From: Cryptomeria japonica
Taxonomy: Eukaryota; Streptophyta; Pinopsida; Cupressales; Cupressaceae
Assembly: GCF_030272615.1 (NCBI RefSeq)
Contig: NC_081411.1
Coordinates: 182,734,977-182,798,976, forward strand
DNA length: 64,000 nt
Direction: 5' to 3'
Part shown: in pieces, positions 1-10,316 of the stretch
Numbering within the stretch: the first letter of the stretch is position 1
Layout: each line of letters begins with the position of its first letter
Made by a program: the position numbers and the translations under genes
The notes under the pieces: model-generated
What the model saw: only the letters and a program-made list of their open reading frames with translations
What the model was told of the DNA's origin: nothing
Database searches by the model: none

Positions 1-564
1 CTCGGATCTACACTCTATCGGTCCTCTGTCACTCGACTTTGAACTCTGTTCTTACTCCCCCTATGTTTAGTTTCACATTTTTCACTATTCACATGAACAA
101 CAACTTCACCAATATGAATTATGTGAATTTATTACCCTTTTGGTTTGTTGCCAACTTTCCTTCCAAAAAATCATATTCAAAATTATGTTTCCATGCCATA
201 AATCCCTCTCCAGAAATCATTGCAGGAATGTTTGTCAAAAAAGTCATTCCTACTGATAAATCCACTGATTGACTGGAGAAGACTGCCAGTTTAACTAGAT
301 GTTAACTAAACGTCACCAAGTCTATCAGTTACAGACTATACCGGTGTACTGATCAAAATCTACTTAGCCGATTACCTTTTGTATACTGATTTGTTCACTA
401 CTTAGTCATTTGACCTCTTTTGTGCTAGTCTACTCACTACTTGCCAGTTGACCTCTTGTGTGTTGGTCTACTCATTGCTTATCCTATCTACACACTACTT
501 AGCCAGTTAACCTCTGTATATCAGTCTACTTACTGTCGATAGGTTGTCAATACTTGGTAGATGA
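1..564. other. Unassigned left flank of G1
   Basis: No gene is recognisable here. A short open frame at 39-272 (77 codons) has no motif I know. The last 200 bases carry a degenerate tandem repeat listed separately. The G1 retrotransposon begins at 565, so this is the DNA it inserted into. Short phrases such as ACCGGT and GTTGTCAATA resemble the copia LTRs further right, so this may be an old LTR remnant, but I cannot assign it. Confidence 0.4.
361..533. repeat. Degenerate tandem repeat, about four units of 38-57 bp
   Basis: Successive units share the core TACTTAGCCAGTTGACCTCT followed by TGTG and a GTCTACTCAC-like end. Units start near 361, 400, 440 and 497; the third is longer. Divergence between units is substantial, so the array is old. 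No function is implied. Confidence 0.6.
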
Positions 565-1762
565 TGTTGCCAATAATTATAACTATATCATTCACCGGTC
601 ATACAAAATGCACCAGAATGCTAATAGTTTGTGCTACCACTTTAGATTTTCCTATCCTCATCCACTCTCTAAGGGAATCTAGGATCGATTACCCAATTTT
701 GATGTCATTCACATCCTCTAGTACATCCCACCATGAGAAACCCTCCACTTGGCTTCTTATTTTGGTCCTCTTTGTAGAAAAACTATGGCATAGAATGCCT
801 TGGTCTAGACTAGGACACACCAAAAATCCCTGGCCCCTCTCAAAGTGGCCCTAATTTGAAATAGGGTAAGTCTTATATCTCCATGAGAACATGTGACTCA
901 TAAGGCTACACATGACCATTGGAGGTTAGCCTAATTGATAAATTAACTAGGGAACCCTATATAAAAACGTCCTATCAATTCATTTTCACCTAGAAGCAAT
1001 CTAAGACTTTATCTATATTACTTGTGCATCTGTGAAGAATTTATCATCAAGCATATTTAAAATTTCAAGGTTGCATATTCATCATTTAAGCATTGTGGAG
1101 CAAAGTTAAATGAAACTTTATACAAGAATGTGTGTGTGATTAGGGTTTTTCATGTCCATGTGTTTGTCATGTCATTACATTCAACATTTTTTATTACATT
1201 CAAAAATCATTGCATCATCATCAATAATTATAGATCTAAGGTATATCTCCTAAACATTTATTTTATTATTTGGATTATTTCATTCATGGTTAATTCCAAA
1301 ACTGAGGTTTGACCTAAGAAAAATCCCTATTGCCAACATCGTTCCCTTTCTTTTTGTTTGTAGGAAATAGGTGCAAAGTTTTACTCAATAAATCTAGCAA
1401 GGTGAATAGTGTCTAGTCCCAACAAATAAGGCCGAACTTCCAAGGATAGGTTCTCAACATCTTATTTTGCCTAGATCCAAGTTGGTGGCTTTATGGGACA
1501 TCTATTACTTACTATTTCTTTCATATTACTTCAATAACCCCTCATTTTACCCTAATTTCATAAATGACATTACAATTCAACTTAGAAAGAAGGAAACTCA
1601 CACCACACACAATTTGTAAATATGATCAGTGTTATGAGCCCCTTTTCTAATCAAATTATGGCTAGATCTATTTGATTTGCCACCTTTCAATATATTGTTA
1701 ATTTGGCCCTAGTTAGTGGTTTTACTTGTTAAAACCCTATTTCAGAATTTACAACCATTACA
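565..1762 (+). repeat. G1 5' LTR
   Basis: The LTR begins TGTTGCC and ends CATTACA, i.e. TG...CA. The start is fixed by alignment with the 3' copy, where TGTAGC directly follows the polypurine tract at 13341. The end is fixed by the primer-binding site three bases downstream. Length is 1198 bp. The G2 LTR, read in its own orientation, starts with the similar TGTAGCG. Confidence 0.75.
958..967 (+). promoter_or_regulatory. TATA box of G1 5' LTR
   Basis: CCCTATATAAAA lies about 390 bp into the LTR. The same block CCCTATATAAA occurs at the matching place in the 3' LTR (13712-13722). Conservation between the two copies, within otherwise diverged sequence, supports a core promoter for the element transcript. 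Confidence 0.6.
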
Positions 1763-1765
1763 TTT

Positions 1766-1783
1766 TGGTGAACCTGACTCCTT
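1766..1783 (+). other. G1 primer-binding site
   Basis: TGGTGAACCTGACTCCTT starts three bases after the LTR end. It shares TGGTGAACC(C/T)GAC and the same TTT spacer with the G2 site at 9180-9197. I have not assigned the primer tRNA. Confidence 0.65.
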
Positions 1784-2229
1784 GCATGCTTATTTTTCAT
1801 TTGTGGTCTTAGAACTGAATTTTAGGCATTTGAAAATTTAAATTTTCTTTCATAAATAATAATTACATAAATTTACTAGTTAATTTCATATAAACCTTAA
1901 TTTATTTTGCTAATTTTGGCTTGTGGGTTGCATTGTTTTTCACTTATAATTTTAGATTTGATGTTAGGAACTTATAATGAAATTTACTAAATCTTATTTA
2001 TTTTCCTATTTCATACATGATTACATTTATTTTTAGTTATGTTTATCATAATCATGTGTTGGATAATGGCTTCTTTCATTTTATTGCTTTTTTTTATTCA
2101 TAGTACTTTTGCATATTGTTTTCGTAGGGTTTCAAAGATATTTCCTTCTTGAAAATCATATCTCAAAGTTTTCATCCATGTCATATTTTTTTTTACGATG
2201 ATATTTTTAGCAATATGTATTACATGTGT
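1784..2229 (+). other. G1 leader, AT-rich, non-coding
   Basis: This is the AT-rich stretch between the primer-binding site and the first recognisable gag-like reading frame. No open frame of note and no structured repeat were seen. Confidence 0.45.
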
Positions 2230-2564
2230 AGATCACATAAAGGCTTTTACAGACAATGATAATCCTAAAGATGGCATTGGAAAAGATAACACTTGCACCT
2301 CTCCTATGATATCTAATGTGAATGAGGAAAACTTCAATGCTCCTATCAATGATCTCTCTAATGGAGAGTAAGCATTAAAGAGAAACATGATGCCATCCTC
2401 TTCTCATAGGCATACTCTAGTGCAAGGGATGCACGATCAACATGTTGTCTTACCAATCTATTTAAATTTTCATTATCCTCCTAGAGATTATCTTAGTCAT
2501 CAAACATTTTGTAGGGAAGATGATGTTATGCATTTTATTCATGACCTATCTCCCCAAATAACAT
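2230..2564 (+). pseudogene. G1 gag fragment, upstream part
   Basis: A mostly open frame rich in Asp, Asn and Ser runs to the G2 insertion point, with a stop near 2370. When one copy of the 5-bp target duplication is discounted, the same frame continues on the far side of G2 at 10491. This supports both the insertion boundary and the idea that this is the N-terminal part of G1 gag. I see no named domain in this part, so the identification rests on continuity with the downstream zinc-knuckle-like segment. Confidence 0.5.
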
Positions 2565-2932
2565 TGTAAAGTGGAAAAATCAAACCCTAGTCGTTCTCCC
2601 CTCCCCAACTCCAAGGAGAGAGAAGGGAGAGTCACTAGGGTTGATGGTTTTCACTTAGGAGGTACTTTACATTCAAAAGAGGGGTTGAAACCCACAAGAT
2701 CCAATCCCACGCAATGCAAGATTGGATACTATATGAGTTTCAAGGGTTAAGGCATCAAGGATACCCTCTTTTGTAAAGAAATGTAGATAGAAAGATTAAG
2801 CTAGGAATGCATGTAAAGTGAGAAAGATTTGCTTATAAACTGAGATAGGGATATGATATGAAGCTACGGACCTGGAATTAGTAGTAAAATGTCGAGACGG
2901 TGCTTTTCTACAAATTTGAGCGAAAGTTGATG

Positions 2933-2962
2933 GGACGATGGCGCCCGGCGTGCACACGGTCC
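2933..2962. repeat. G2 hairpin motif, copy 1 (3' LTR)
   Basis: GGACGATG, ten to twelve GC-rich bases, then CACACGGTCC. The arms are imperfectly complementary. Three further copies lie at 8147-8176, 8769-8798 and 9569-9598. Confidence 0.65.
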
Positions 2963-3456
2963 TCCGAAAAATCCGCGAAACGAAGGGGGATCTGTTCGTC
3001 TCTGCACAAGGATTCTAGATCTCCAATTTCAGCTGCGTACCTGCAACCTACACATAGAAAAGTGAAGACGATTGGGGGGTTAGGGATGAGGGGGTTGCCT
3101 TTAGGTCAAACCCCGGTTTTGGAATTAACCAAGAAATGAGAAATGCTGTAAATGTAAATGACTGTAATGTAAAACAAGTACTAATACCTTGTTGTAAGGA
3201 TGTTTGTATCCTTATGTGCGAAGGTATAGATGTTGTTGTTTGTTGTATGTTGTAGTATGTAGTAAGTGATCTCCTCTTCAATGGTTGAATCCTTGTCTTG
3301 AATGCAACACTTAGCCTTGAATGGAGACCTAGAATGATCAATTGCTTGAAGGAATGCTTGAATGCTTGAATGCTTGAATGTTTGAATATCGTTTTCGCGT
3401 CTTGTACACATATGTCCTTCCTCTTTTCATCCACCCAAAATGGGAGAGGAAATGTA

Positions 3457-3465
3457 GTTTATATA
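3457..3465 (-). promoter_or_regulatory. TATA box in G2 3' LTR
   Basis: TATATAAAC on the minus strand, preserved identically in the other LTR at 10093-10101. Confidence 0.55.
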
Positions 3466-3588
3466 CTTGCCAATTAGGGTTAAAAGACTGATTTTCCCGA
3501 CCTTAGGCCGACCAGGAAATATTATTTTCCAATTTGCAAACAAAAAGGCCCGAAGTCCCATAGGAGACCGGGCCCAAAATAGGGCCAG

Positions 3589-3680
3589 GGACCAGGGCGC
3601 TGGGCGCCATGGTCCTGGGGGACCAGGGCGCTGGGCACCCTAGTCCTGAAGGACCAGGGCGCTAGGCGCTCTGGTCCCAC
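3589..3680. repeat. GC-rich 31-bp tandem triplicate in G2 3' LTR
   Basis: Three units start at 3589, 3620 and 3651, each beginning GGACCAGGGCGCT and ending near a TGGTCC or TAGTCC block. GGACCA near the start and TGGTCC near the end of a unit are complementary, so each unit could fold. The same array is at 10225-10316 in the other LTR. Confidence 0.8.
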
Positions 3681-3849
3681 CTCCCGGGACAGCAAGGTGC
3701 AAGGAGGATCAGGCCAGGGTGCTGGAAAAATGCAGTTTTTGGTGTTGTGAGCAAGTTTCGGGGTCTCCATTCAGGTTCAGTGTTGCGTCGCCATCGTGAA
3801 GACCCAAATGCAGTCGAAATTGCAAGTGTCGCAATTTTAGGACGCTACA

Positions 3850-3864
3850 TTTAGCCCCCACTTT
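3850..3864 (-). other. G2 polypurine tract
   Basis: On the minus strand AAAGTGGGGGCTAAA directly precedes the 3' LTR start TGTAGC. G1 has AAAGTGGATGCTAAA directly before TGTAGC at 13342, showing the two elements belong to one lineage. Confidence 0.8.
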
Positions 3865-4592
3865 AGCGGGAGTATAAGCGTACGCTCATACTTCTGGTAA
3901 AGTACAAGGAAACAACATTGAAAAACTTTCACCACGTCAAGGAGGCAAGATACACCAAGCCCCCAGTGGACTAAGGATCTTACAACTTCGATTGGCAAAG
4001 TAAAAGGGAAGATCACGAGCGAGAACCATGACTGTCAGTAGTAAGGTTCCCTCATTATGAGTCATGCGGGAAAGATATCAAAAATTTTCAAGGCAAGGTT
4101 AAATTTGCCAAGAGATTTTCAAGTATCTTGAAAAGATATGAACGGGATGTATGCCCCCCTACGTTAAAGCGATCGCACACGCCTCACCGGGGGTGATTGC
4201 TTTAAGGTAGTGATACATATAAGAATGAGAAAGGAAAGGAGCACGTTATCACAAGGATTTAGCCCCCAAGTGTGAGATAAGCCCAAGGATAATAGACACA
4301 AAACAAAAAGCACAAGGTGACTTCGCTTTCCTCGGGGTCAGTATGCTGTATGATTATTCATGTATATCATATGTATGTATGCATAATTGTTCTTCATTCC
4401 CCAATCAAGGAAGGTCACCTAGAAGAAGGGAACACATGTGTCTTTTGAGTCAACATGAGAGAGATCGAGAGATCTCAATGCTTTGCATCGTCCTCAAGTA
4501 GACAACACTAAGGACAACAAATAGAAGAATGAGAATAACACATAGAAGAAGTAACAAAAGAGAGGGGGAGAGAATCTGCTATGCTAATGAAA
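3865..4592 (-). other. G2 3' untranslated region
   Basis: This lies between the gag stop codon and the polypurine tract. No pol-type motif was seen on either strand. The absence of coding here is what makes the element non-autonomous. Confidence 0.6.
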
Positions 4593-7500
4593 CTAGTCTA
4601 GCACGTCATCTACCCCCCGATCTTGCTGATCAGTATTTCGGGAAGGTAGGGAACACGCTAGAGGAGGAACATCCAACACAGCAGATGGAGCTATCACAAG
4701 ATCCAAACAAGGGCTATGTTCATGTTCCAAGCCACGTTGTTCTTGTCTAGGAGCTAGGATAAGTGCTTTAGAAAATTCATTAGATAAATGGTTATCAACA
4801 TCAACAAGTTCATATTCACTATCAGAATGAACAGGAGAAGTAGCATTTTCATCTATATCATCATCAAGATTTATAAAAATAGGATCTTTAACTCGCACAG
4901 GATCAAGACCATCATGCATCTTATGTTTAGGAGATTTCGGCTCAATCGTCGGCTGAGGAGAAAATGGAATAATGCTTGTTGAAGGTGTTTTTGGGGATTG
5001 CAAAGTTTGAGAGGCAGCTACCTGAGCTCTAAGATGACGCTTTCGTCGGCGTTCACGTGTAGAACGATTCTGTCTAGTCTTAGTAGGAAGTTGCGAAGAT
5101 TGAGGAGGAGGAATGTTCTCATCCTTATCACTTGGGTGTTTAGGTTGTGGTCTCTTAAGTTGAATAATAGGAGAAGAGGAAGGTCTCTTCTCTCTATAAA
5201 AGGAAGGAGGAGGAACTGCTCCATATAAGGGAGGAATATTCGGTTTAGGAAGGAGACCAAGTCCATCATGACAAGGAGGTAAAGGTCTACTCTTAGGAAG
5301 TTTATTAGATATAGGCATAGTCACATCCATAGGAATGGGTTGGGAATCTTCTTGAGGAAAGATATTAGTTTTATCTTTCAAAGGAAGAATTTCCTTCTCA
5401 AGAATGATAGGAATATCAAGTTTGGGTGTTCTAGGTTCACTTAGAGATAGGATCATATCTTTTTTCCACTTTTGATAAGATTTGAAAAGATGATCACTTC
5501 GCGGAGGAAGGGATTGGAATTGTTTAGGCCAAAAATAATCAATAGGAACACTAGAAGTTCTTTCAGCTGGTTTAAAGAGACTATGATTGACAGTAACAAC
5601 TTCACCATTATGGGGAAATTTCAAGCACTTGTGAATAGGAGAAGCAATAGCTTTCATGGAAGAGAGCCAAGGATAGCCTAGCTTCACACGAAATTGTTCG
5701 GATGATGGAATAATAGCAAAGTCCACATCAAGGGATTTGTTATGGACTTCAATAGGTAATGTAATAGAACCAATTGCAGGAGAAGAAAATGCATCAAATA
5801 ATTTCACAATCACATCTGTTTCATCATAGATCACTTGATTCAATTGCAAAGTAAAAAGAAATTCTTCAGTAATGATATTAACCATGCAAGAAGGATCAAT
5901 AAGCACTCCACGGCAAGGTGTATTTTTGACTTTTGCAACTATATATAAAGGACCATCAGGTGCCCTGATAGTTTCACTGGAATCAAATGTGATGGAAGGT
6001 TCTTTAGGGATTTTCTGTTGCTCCACAAAGTTAATCACATTCGGAGTCATAGACACAAGATCATCAGGTGAGACAGAGGAATCAGTAGTATCAATCGCAT
6101 TAGAGGTATGAGAAGGTAATGGATCAGTAAAAATCTGAAGATTTTGGTTAGAGGGAGCTACAGATGTATTGCCTTTATCATTCACTCCAGAAACAAAAAT
6201 AGTATTATCAATCAAATCTTGAATTTTACCCTTTAAAGCAAAACATTTTTCAGTATCATGCCCAGGTTGACGATGAAATTGACAAAAAGATTTGTTATCA
6301 AAATAAGGTGAAGTAATCTTTGCAGGATCAATTTGCCTTATAGGAGGAAGAGTAAGCACATTTTGTTCCAACAACTTATTCATAATACTATGCAATGATT
6401 CATTCAAAGGAGTAAACTTTCTTTCTTTCTTGAAAAACTTAGAAATAGGAGACACACCTGATGCTGCATTCACATTCTTGTTGATGATGTTTTCATTGAA
6501 TTTAATGGACTCTCTGTCCGGTTTAAACTTCCCAAATGGTTGTTGACTACTATCACCCTTATCACTCGGAGCCATAGGATGTGATTGTTCCATTTGACTC
6601 ACAATCAGTTGATAATTGTGAAGAGTTGCGCACAACTGTTGGAAAGAAGTAAACTCAGAAAACAGGAGTTTTTCTCTAATGTCTTTTTGCAAATTAGAAA
6701 TAAAGATTCTTTGAATATCATTGTCAGGTACTGGAAAGGAAATTTGAGCATACAAATGCTTATATCTACCAACGAAATCAATCACTTTTTCTTTAACACC
6801 TTGTTTACAATGCATTAAATCAATCAAAGTAACTTTAGGACTTATATTGTTTTGAAATTGTTGAATGAAAGCATTTGCAAGTTGTTCGAAAGAAGTAATA
6901 GAATAGGAAGGCAACGAGCAATACCATTGTAGGTCTTTGTCTCTTAATGTTATAGTAAACAGTTTTGCAAGCAACCTTTGGTCATAAGCAAAATTAGTAC
7001 ATATTGTTTGAAAGGTCTTAACATGTGTTAGAGGATCACCCTTACCATTATAAAGCTCCAAATGTGGAATTTCAACATGTTTAGGGGGAATAGCTCGAAC
7101 AATATCAAGAGAAAGTGGGCTCGCAACATCAAATGTGGGCACACTAAACTTGGATTGATTCATAGAGGCAATTTGTTGCTGTAAAGAAGAGACAGTTTGT
7201 GCAAGATTGTTAATGGTCGCTTCAGTCGAAGAGTTCATATTAGATGTGTTAGATTGTGATGGAGGTGTTATGTTATTGAAAGAAGGTAGAGAGTAAGGTG
7301 GTGGGACACTATGATAGTTAGTCATAGGAGATGATTGGACAGGTGGAACACTACAAGGAGGAATGGAATGGTTAAATGAATTGCCCCCTTGCATCATGTT
7401 CATTTGTGGAGATATAAGAGGAACACTCACTGAAGGAATGAATGAAGAAGTTGGATTGAATGAAGGAAGAGGGTTGATTGAAGAAGAAGGATTGCCCCCA

Positions 7501-8018
7501 TGATTAGTGATCATAGGAGGAATGTCTTGTATTGAAGTAGTCATTATGTTTGATGTAAAAGTAGGTATACTAGCAATAGGAGTCGTCAAAGGAATAGAAT
7601 GATTGTCTTGAGTAGGAGGTTGTGTATAACCTAAGGTTTCGGCACAACTCTTCATAGGCATCACATTTGAATCCACAATGTGTGCAATACCACGCAAAAT
7701 ATCAATTCCATTCTTATCACTTTGAAGAATACGTTTTAGACGCTCAATTAAAGGAAGAGCTTGACTATTAGGGTATTCTTGTGACATCCACTGTCGAAAA
7801 TCGTCAAATTGGTTATCCAATTTTGAAAGTTGTTCTACAGAAACCTCATGGAGAGCTTCTTCATTATTAAGAGGATTAGAGGAATTACCCATGTCCTCGT
7901 TAAAAAGACCATTCAAATTAGGTTCCATCTCCTCAATAATTAAACCTTGGAAAGACTTAATTCTAAGGCTTCGTCTAATGGGAATAGTGTAAGTAGGGAT
8001 TATTGTTGTAAAACTCAT
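4593..8018 (-). CDS. G2 gag-protease polyprotein, intact 1141-aa ORF
   Basis: One uninterrupted frame. Residues 1-120 start with a basic segment; an in-frame Met at 31 is an alternative start. Residues 130-290 are low-complexity Pro, Ser, Asn and Gln. A Retrotrans_gag-type domain spans about 315-480 (ELYNGKGDPLTHVKTF; LRDKDLQWYCSLP). A zinc-knuckle-like motif is C579-x2-H582-x4-H587-x4-C592. A retropepsin-like segment spans about 690-815, with D708 in GVLIDPSCMVNII and the distal LGYPWLSSMKAIASPIHK. Gypsy relatives usually have D-x-G-S/A after the catalytic Asp; here it is DPSC, so proteolytic activity is uncertain. The C-terminal 300 residues are Pro/Lys-rich and lack RT. Gag would form the particle and package RNA. 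The distal PWL..MKA signature resembles Tat/Athila-type gag-pro (inference). Confidence 0.92.
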   Translation of the reverse strand: MSFTTIIPTYTIPIRRSLRIKSFQGLIIEEMEPNLNGLFNEDMGNSSNPLNNEEALHEVSVEQLSKLDNQFDDFRQWMSQEYPNSQALPLIERLKRILQSDKNGIDILRGIAHIVDSNVMPMKSCAETLGYTQPPTQDNHSIPLTTPIASIPTFTSNIMTTSIQDIPPMITNHGGNPSSSINPLPSFNPTSSFIPSVSVPLISPQMNMMQGGNSFNHSIPPCSVPPVQSSPMTNYHSVPPPYSLPSFNNITPPSQSNTSNMNSSTEATINNLAQTVSSLQQQIASMNQSKFSVPTFDVASPLSLDIVRAIPPKHVEIPHLELYNGKGDPLTHVKTFQTICTNFAYDQRLLAKLFTITLRDKDLQWYCSLPSYSITSFEQLANAFIQQFQNNISPKVTLIDLMHCKQGVKEKVIDFVGRYKHLYAQISFPVPDNDIQRIFISNLQKDIREKLLFSEFTSFQQLCATLHNYQLIVSQMEQSHPMAPSDKGDSSQQPFGKFKPDRESIKFNENIINKNVNAASGVSPISKFFKKERKFTPLNESLHSIMNKLLEQNVLTLPPIRQIDPAKITSPYFDNKSFCQFHRQPGHDTEKCFALKGKIQDLIDNTIFVSGVNDKGNTSVAPSNQNLQIFTDPLPSHTSNAIDTTDSSVSPDDLVSMTPNVINFVEQQKIPKEPSITFDSSETIRAPDGPLYIVAKVKNTPCRGVLIDPSCMVNIITEEFLFTLQLNQVIYDETDVIVKLFDAFSSPAIGSITLPIEVHNKSLDVDFAIIPSSEQFRVKLGYPWLSSMKAIASPIHKCLKFPHNGEVVTVNHSLFKPAERTSSVPIDYFWPKQFQSLPPRSDHLFKSYQKWKKDMILSLSEPRTPKLDIPIILEKEILPLKDKTNIFPQEDSQPIPMDVTMPISNKLPKSRPLPPCHDGLGLLPKPNIPPLYGAVPPPSFYREKRPSSSPIIQLKRPQPKHPSDKDENIPPPQSSQLPTKTRQNRSTRERRRKRHLRAQVAASQTLQSPKTPSTSIIPFSPQPTIEPKSPKHKMHDGLDPVRVKDPIFINLDDDIDENATSPVHSDSEYELVDVDNHLSNEFSKALILAPRQEQRGLEHEHSPCLDLVIAPSAVLDVPPLACSLPSRNTDQQDRGVDDVLD

Positions 8019-8146
8019 GCACTAAAGAAAGAGAGAAGATTTTTAATTTTAGAGGTAGCAAATTTCAGTAAAACCAGCCAATCTTCTAGATTTAAGCTGT
8101 TAAATACAATCAGGACAGTCTCCCGAAATTTCGAAAAAAATGTCCG

Positions 8147-8176
8147 GGACCGTGGCGCTCGGGGTGCACACGGTCC
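8147..8176. repeat. G2 hairpin motif, copy 2 (leader)
   Basis: The best-formed copy: GGACCGTG and CACGGTCC are perfect 8-bp complementary arms around a 14-base GC-rich loop. Confidence 0.7.
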
Positions 8177-8768
8177 TCGCAACTTTTTTCAAAATTTGCA
8201 GGGATGAAAGTTATGATGATTTTACAGCTAACCTGAAAAAATTGAGTGATTTTACAATCTGTAGATAGGCCAAATTAAAGTTGCAATCTCAAAATTGAAC
8301 CCTATCAAGATTGTTGAAAAATGTAAAATTTGAATTCTGAAAAAGAGGGGGAAACTGAAATTTTGAATTTTATGATTTTAGAGGGAATACCAAAAGCAAT
8401 GTAAGTTTTGAAATTTGAAAGTTGACTCAATTTCACGCAAAATTCAATTTTGAAAGTGGAAATCAAAGTTGTTGTAATTAAGCACTTAATTTCAAAAGTC
8501 ACAAATTGCAAAAATTTGAATAAATCACTGAAATTTTGAATGAATGATAACACACTTTTCAGATTTAGGACTGTAAGAAACACAATTTTGACACAAGTTT
8601 CAATTTCAACAATTTTTGAATGATTAGAAGCCTCAATCCAAGCAATCGCTAGACCAACTTTGACTATAATTTTGAAAGTGTTAAAGTTGATAAAATCAGA
8701 CAAAATTCTGGATTTTAGCAGAAAAATACAGTAAGATCTAGCTCCCGAAATTTCGGAAAAAATGTCGG

Positions 8769-8798
8769 GGACGATGGTGCTCGGGGTGCACACGGTCC
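8769..8798. repeat. G2 hairpin motif, copy 3 (leader)
   Basis: GGACGATG in place of GGACCGTG; the right arm CACGGTCC is unchanged. The surrounding 110 bp are shared with copy 2, pointing to an internal segmental duplication of the leader. Confidence 0.65.
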
Positions 8799-9179
8799 TC
8801 GCAACTTTTTTCCAAATTTTCAGGGATGAAAGATATTGTGATTTTATTGCGGAATCCAAAGTTACAGCCGATTTGGAGATGTTTTGATCAGTGAAATTAT
8901 CAGTCAAAGGTTGAATCAAGAAGGTCTCAAAAATTAGGGTTTTGACACTTAACCACTTAATTTTCAGAATTAAAGCACAAATATGAATTGATAATTTGTA
9001 ATAGAAAGGAAGATCTGAAACAAGCATTAACCATTAAACATTTCACAAGTTTAATTACTTAAAAAGAAAATTTAGGGTTTTTATGCAATTAACCTCTAAA
9101 ATTTTGCAAAAGTTCAAACATGGAAATGTAATCAAGGAATCCAATTTTCAGATCTAACTATGAATAATCAGAAAGGATG

Positions 9180-9197
9180 TTCACGTCGGGTTCACCA
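9180..9197 (-). other. G2 primer-binding site
   Basis: On the minus strand TGGTGAACCCGACGTGAA begins three bases (TTT) after the 5' LTR end. It matches the G1 site in sequence start and spacing. The primer tRNA is not assigned. Confidence 0.75.
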
Positions 9198-10092
9198 AAA
9201 TGTAAAGCGGAAAAATCGAACCCTAGTCGTTCTCCCCTCCCCAACTCCGAGGAGAGAGAAGGGAGAGTCACTAGGGTTGATGGTTTTCACTTAGGAGGTA
9301 CTTTACATTCAAAAGAGGGGTTGAAACCCACAAGATCCAATCCCACGCAATGCAAGATTGGATTCTATATGAGTTTCAAGGGTTAAGGCATCAAGGATAC
9401 CCTCTTTTGTAAAGAAATGTAGATAGAAAGATTAAGCTAGGAATGCATGTAAAGTGAGAAAGATTTGCTTATAAACTGAGATAGGGATATGATATGAAGC
9501 TGCGGACCTGGAATTAGCAGTAAAATGTCGAGACGGTGCTGTTCTGCAAATTTGAGCAAAAGTTGACGGGACGATGGCCCCCGGCGTGCACACGGTCCTC
9601 CGAAAAATCCGCGAAACGAAGGGGGATCTGTTCGTCTCTGCACAAGGATTCCAGATCTCCAATTTCAGCCGCGTACCTGCAACCTACACACAGAAAAGCG
9701 AAGATGACTGGGGGGTTAGGGATGAGGGGTTTGGCTTTAGGTCAAACCCCGGTTTTGGAATTAACCAAGAAATGAGAAATGCTGTAAATGTAAATGACTA
9801 TAATGTAAAACAAGTACTAATACCTTGTTGTAAGGATGTTTGTATCCTTATGTGCGAAGGTATAGATGTTGTTGTTTGTTTTATGTTGTAGTATATAGTA
9901 AGTGATCTCCTCTTCAATGGTTGAATCCTTGTCTTGAATGCAACACTTAGCCTTGAATGGAGACCTAGAATGATCAATTGCTTGAAGGAATGCTTGAATG
10001 CTTGAATGCTTGAATGTTTGAATATCGTTTTCGCGTCTTGTACACATATGTCCTTCCTCTTTTCATCCACCCAAAATGGGAGAGGAAATGTA

Positions 10093-10101
10093 GTTTATAT
10101 A
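10093..10101 (-). promoter_or_regulatory. TATA box of G2 5' LTR
   Basis: TATATAAAC on the minus strand, with ATTGGC (a reverse CCAAT box) just upstream in element orientation. It is about 390 bp into the LTR, as in G1. Confidence 0.6.
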
Positions 10102-10224
10102 CTTGCCAATTAGGGTTAAAAGACTGATTTTCCCGACCTTAGGCCGACCAGGAAATATTATTTTCCAATTTGCAAACAAAAAGGCCTGAAGTCCCATAGG
10201 AGACCGAGCCCAAAATAGGGCCAG

Positions 10225-10316
10225 GGACCAGGGCGCTGGGCGCCATGGTCCTGGGGGACCAGGGCGCTGGGCACCCTAGTCCTGATGGACCAGGGCGCTG
10301 GGCGCTCTGGTCCCAC
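10225..10316. repeat. GC-rich 31-bp tandem triplicate in G2 5' LTR
   Basis: Units start at 10225, 10256 and 10287. They differ from the 3' LTR array by about two substitutions. Their position near the TATA box in U3 suggests an enhancer-like or structural role, which is inference. Confidence 0.8.

Larger units (their letters stand above)
2565..3849 (-). repeat. G2 3' LTR
   Basis: In the element's orientation it begins TGTAGCGTCC and ends CTTTACA. It contains a TATA box (3457-3465), a GC-rich 31-bp triplicate (3589-3680) and one copy of the 30-bp hairpin motif (2933-2962). It aligns end to end with 9201-10485 without a visible length change. Confidence 0.92.
8019..9179 (-). other. G2 leader between primer-binding site and gag
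   Basis: About 1.16 kb of AT-rich leader. It contains two related segments of roughly 110 bp, near 8118-8210 and 8738-8832. Each holds the 30-bp hairpin motif and shares the flanks CTCCCGAAATTTCG and CGCAACTTTTTTC. Another minus-strand frame (8305-9027, 240 codons) is open but consists of I/K/F/S-biased sequence without motifs; I do not call it a gene. Leaders like this usually carry dimerisation and packaging signals. Confidence 0.6.

Noticed and set aside
39-272. 77-codon frame at the window start
   Set aside because: No motif, no codon-use signal and no neighbouring gene context to support it.
3048-3434. 128-codon frame in the G2 LTR, and its twin at 9798-10070
   Set aside because: Both lie wholly inside the LTRs; their repeated HSSIQAFKH phrase comes from the GCTTGAATGCTTGAAT repeat, not from a protein.
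8305-9027. 240-codon minus-strand open frame in the G2 leader
   Set aside because: I/K/F/S-biased translation without motifs, lying in an AT-rich leader with a segmental duplication. Chance openness is more likely than a second protein.
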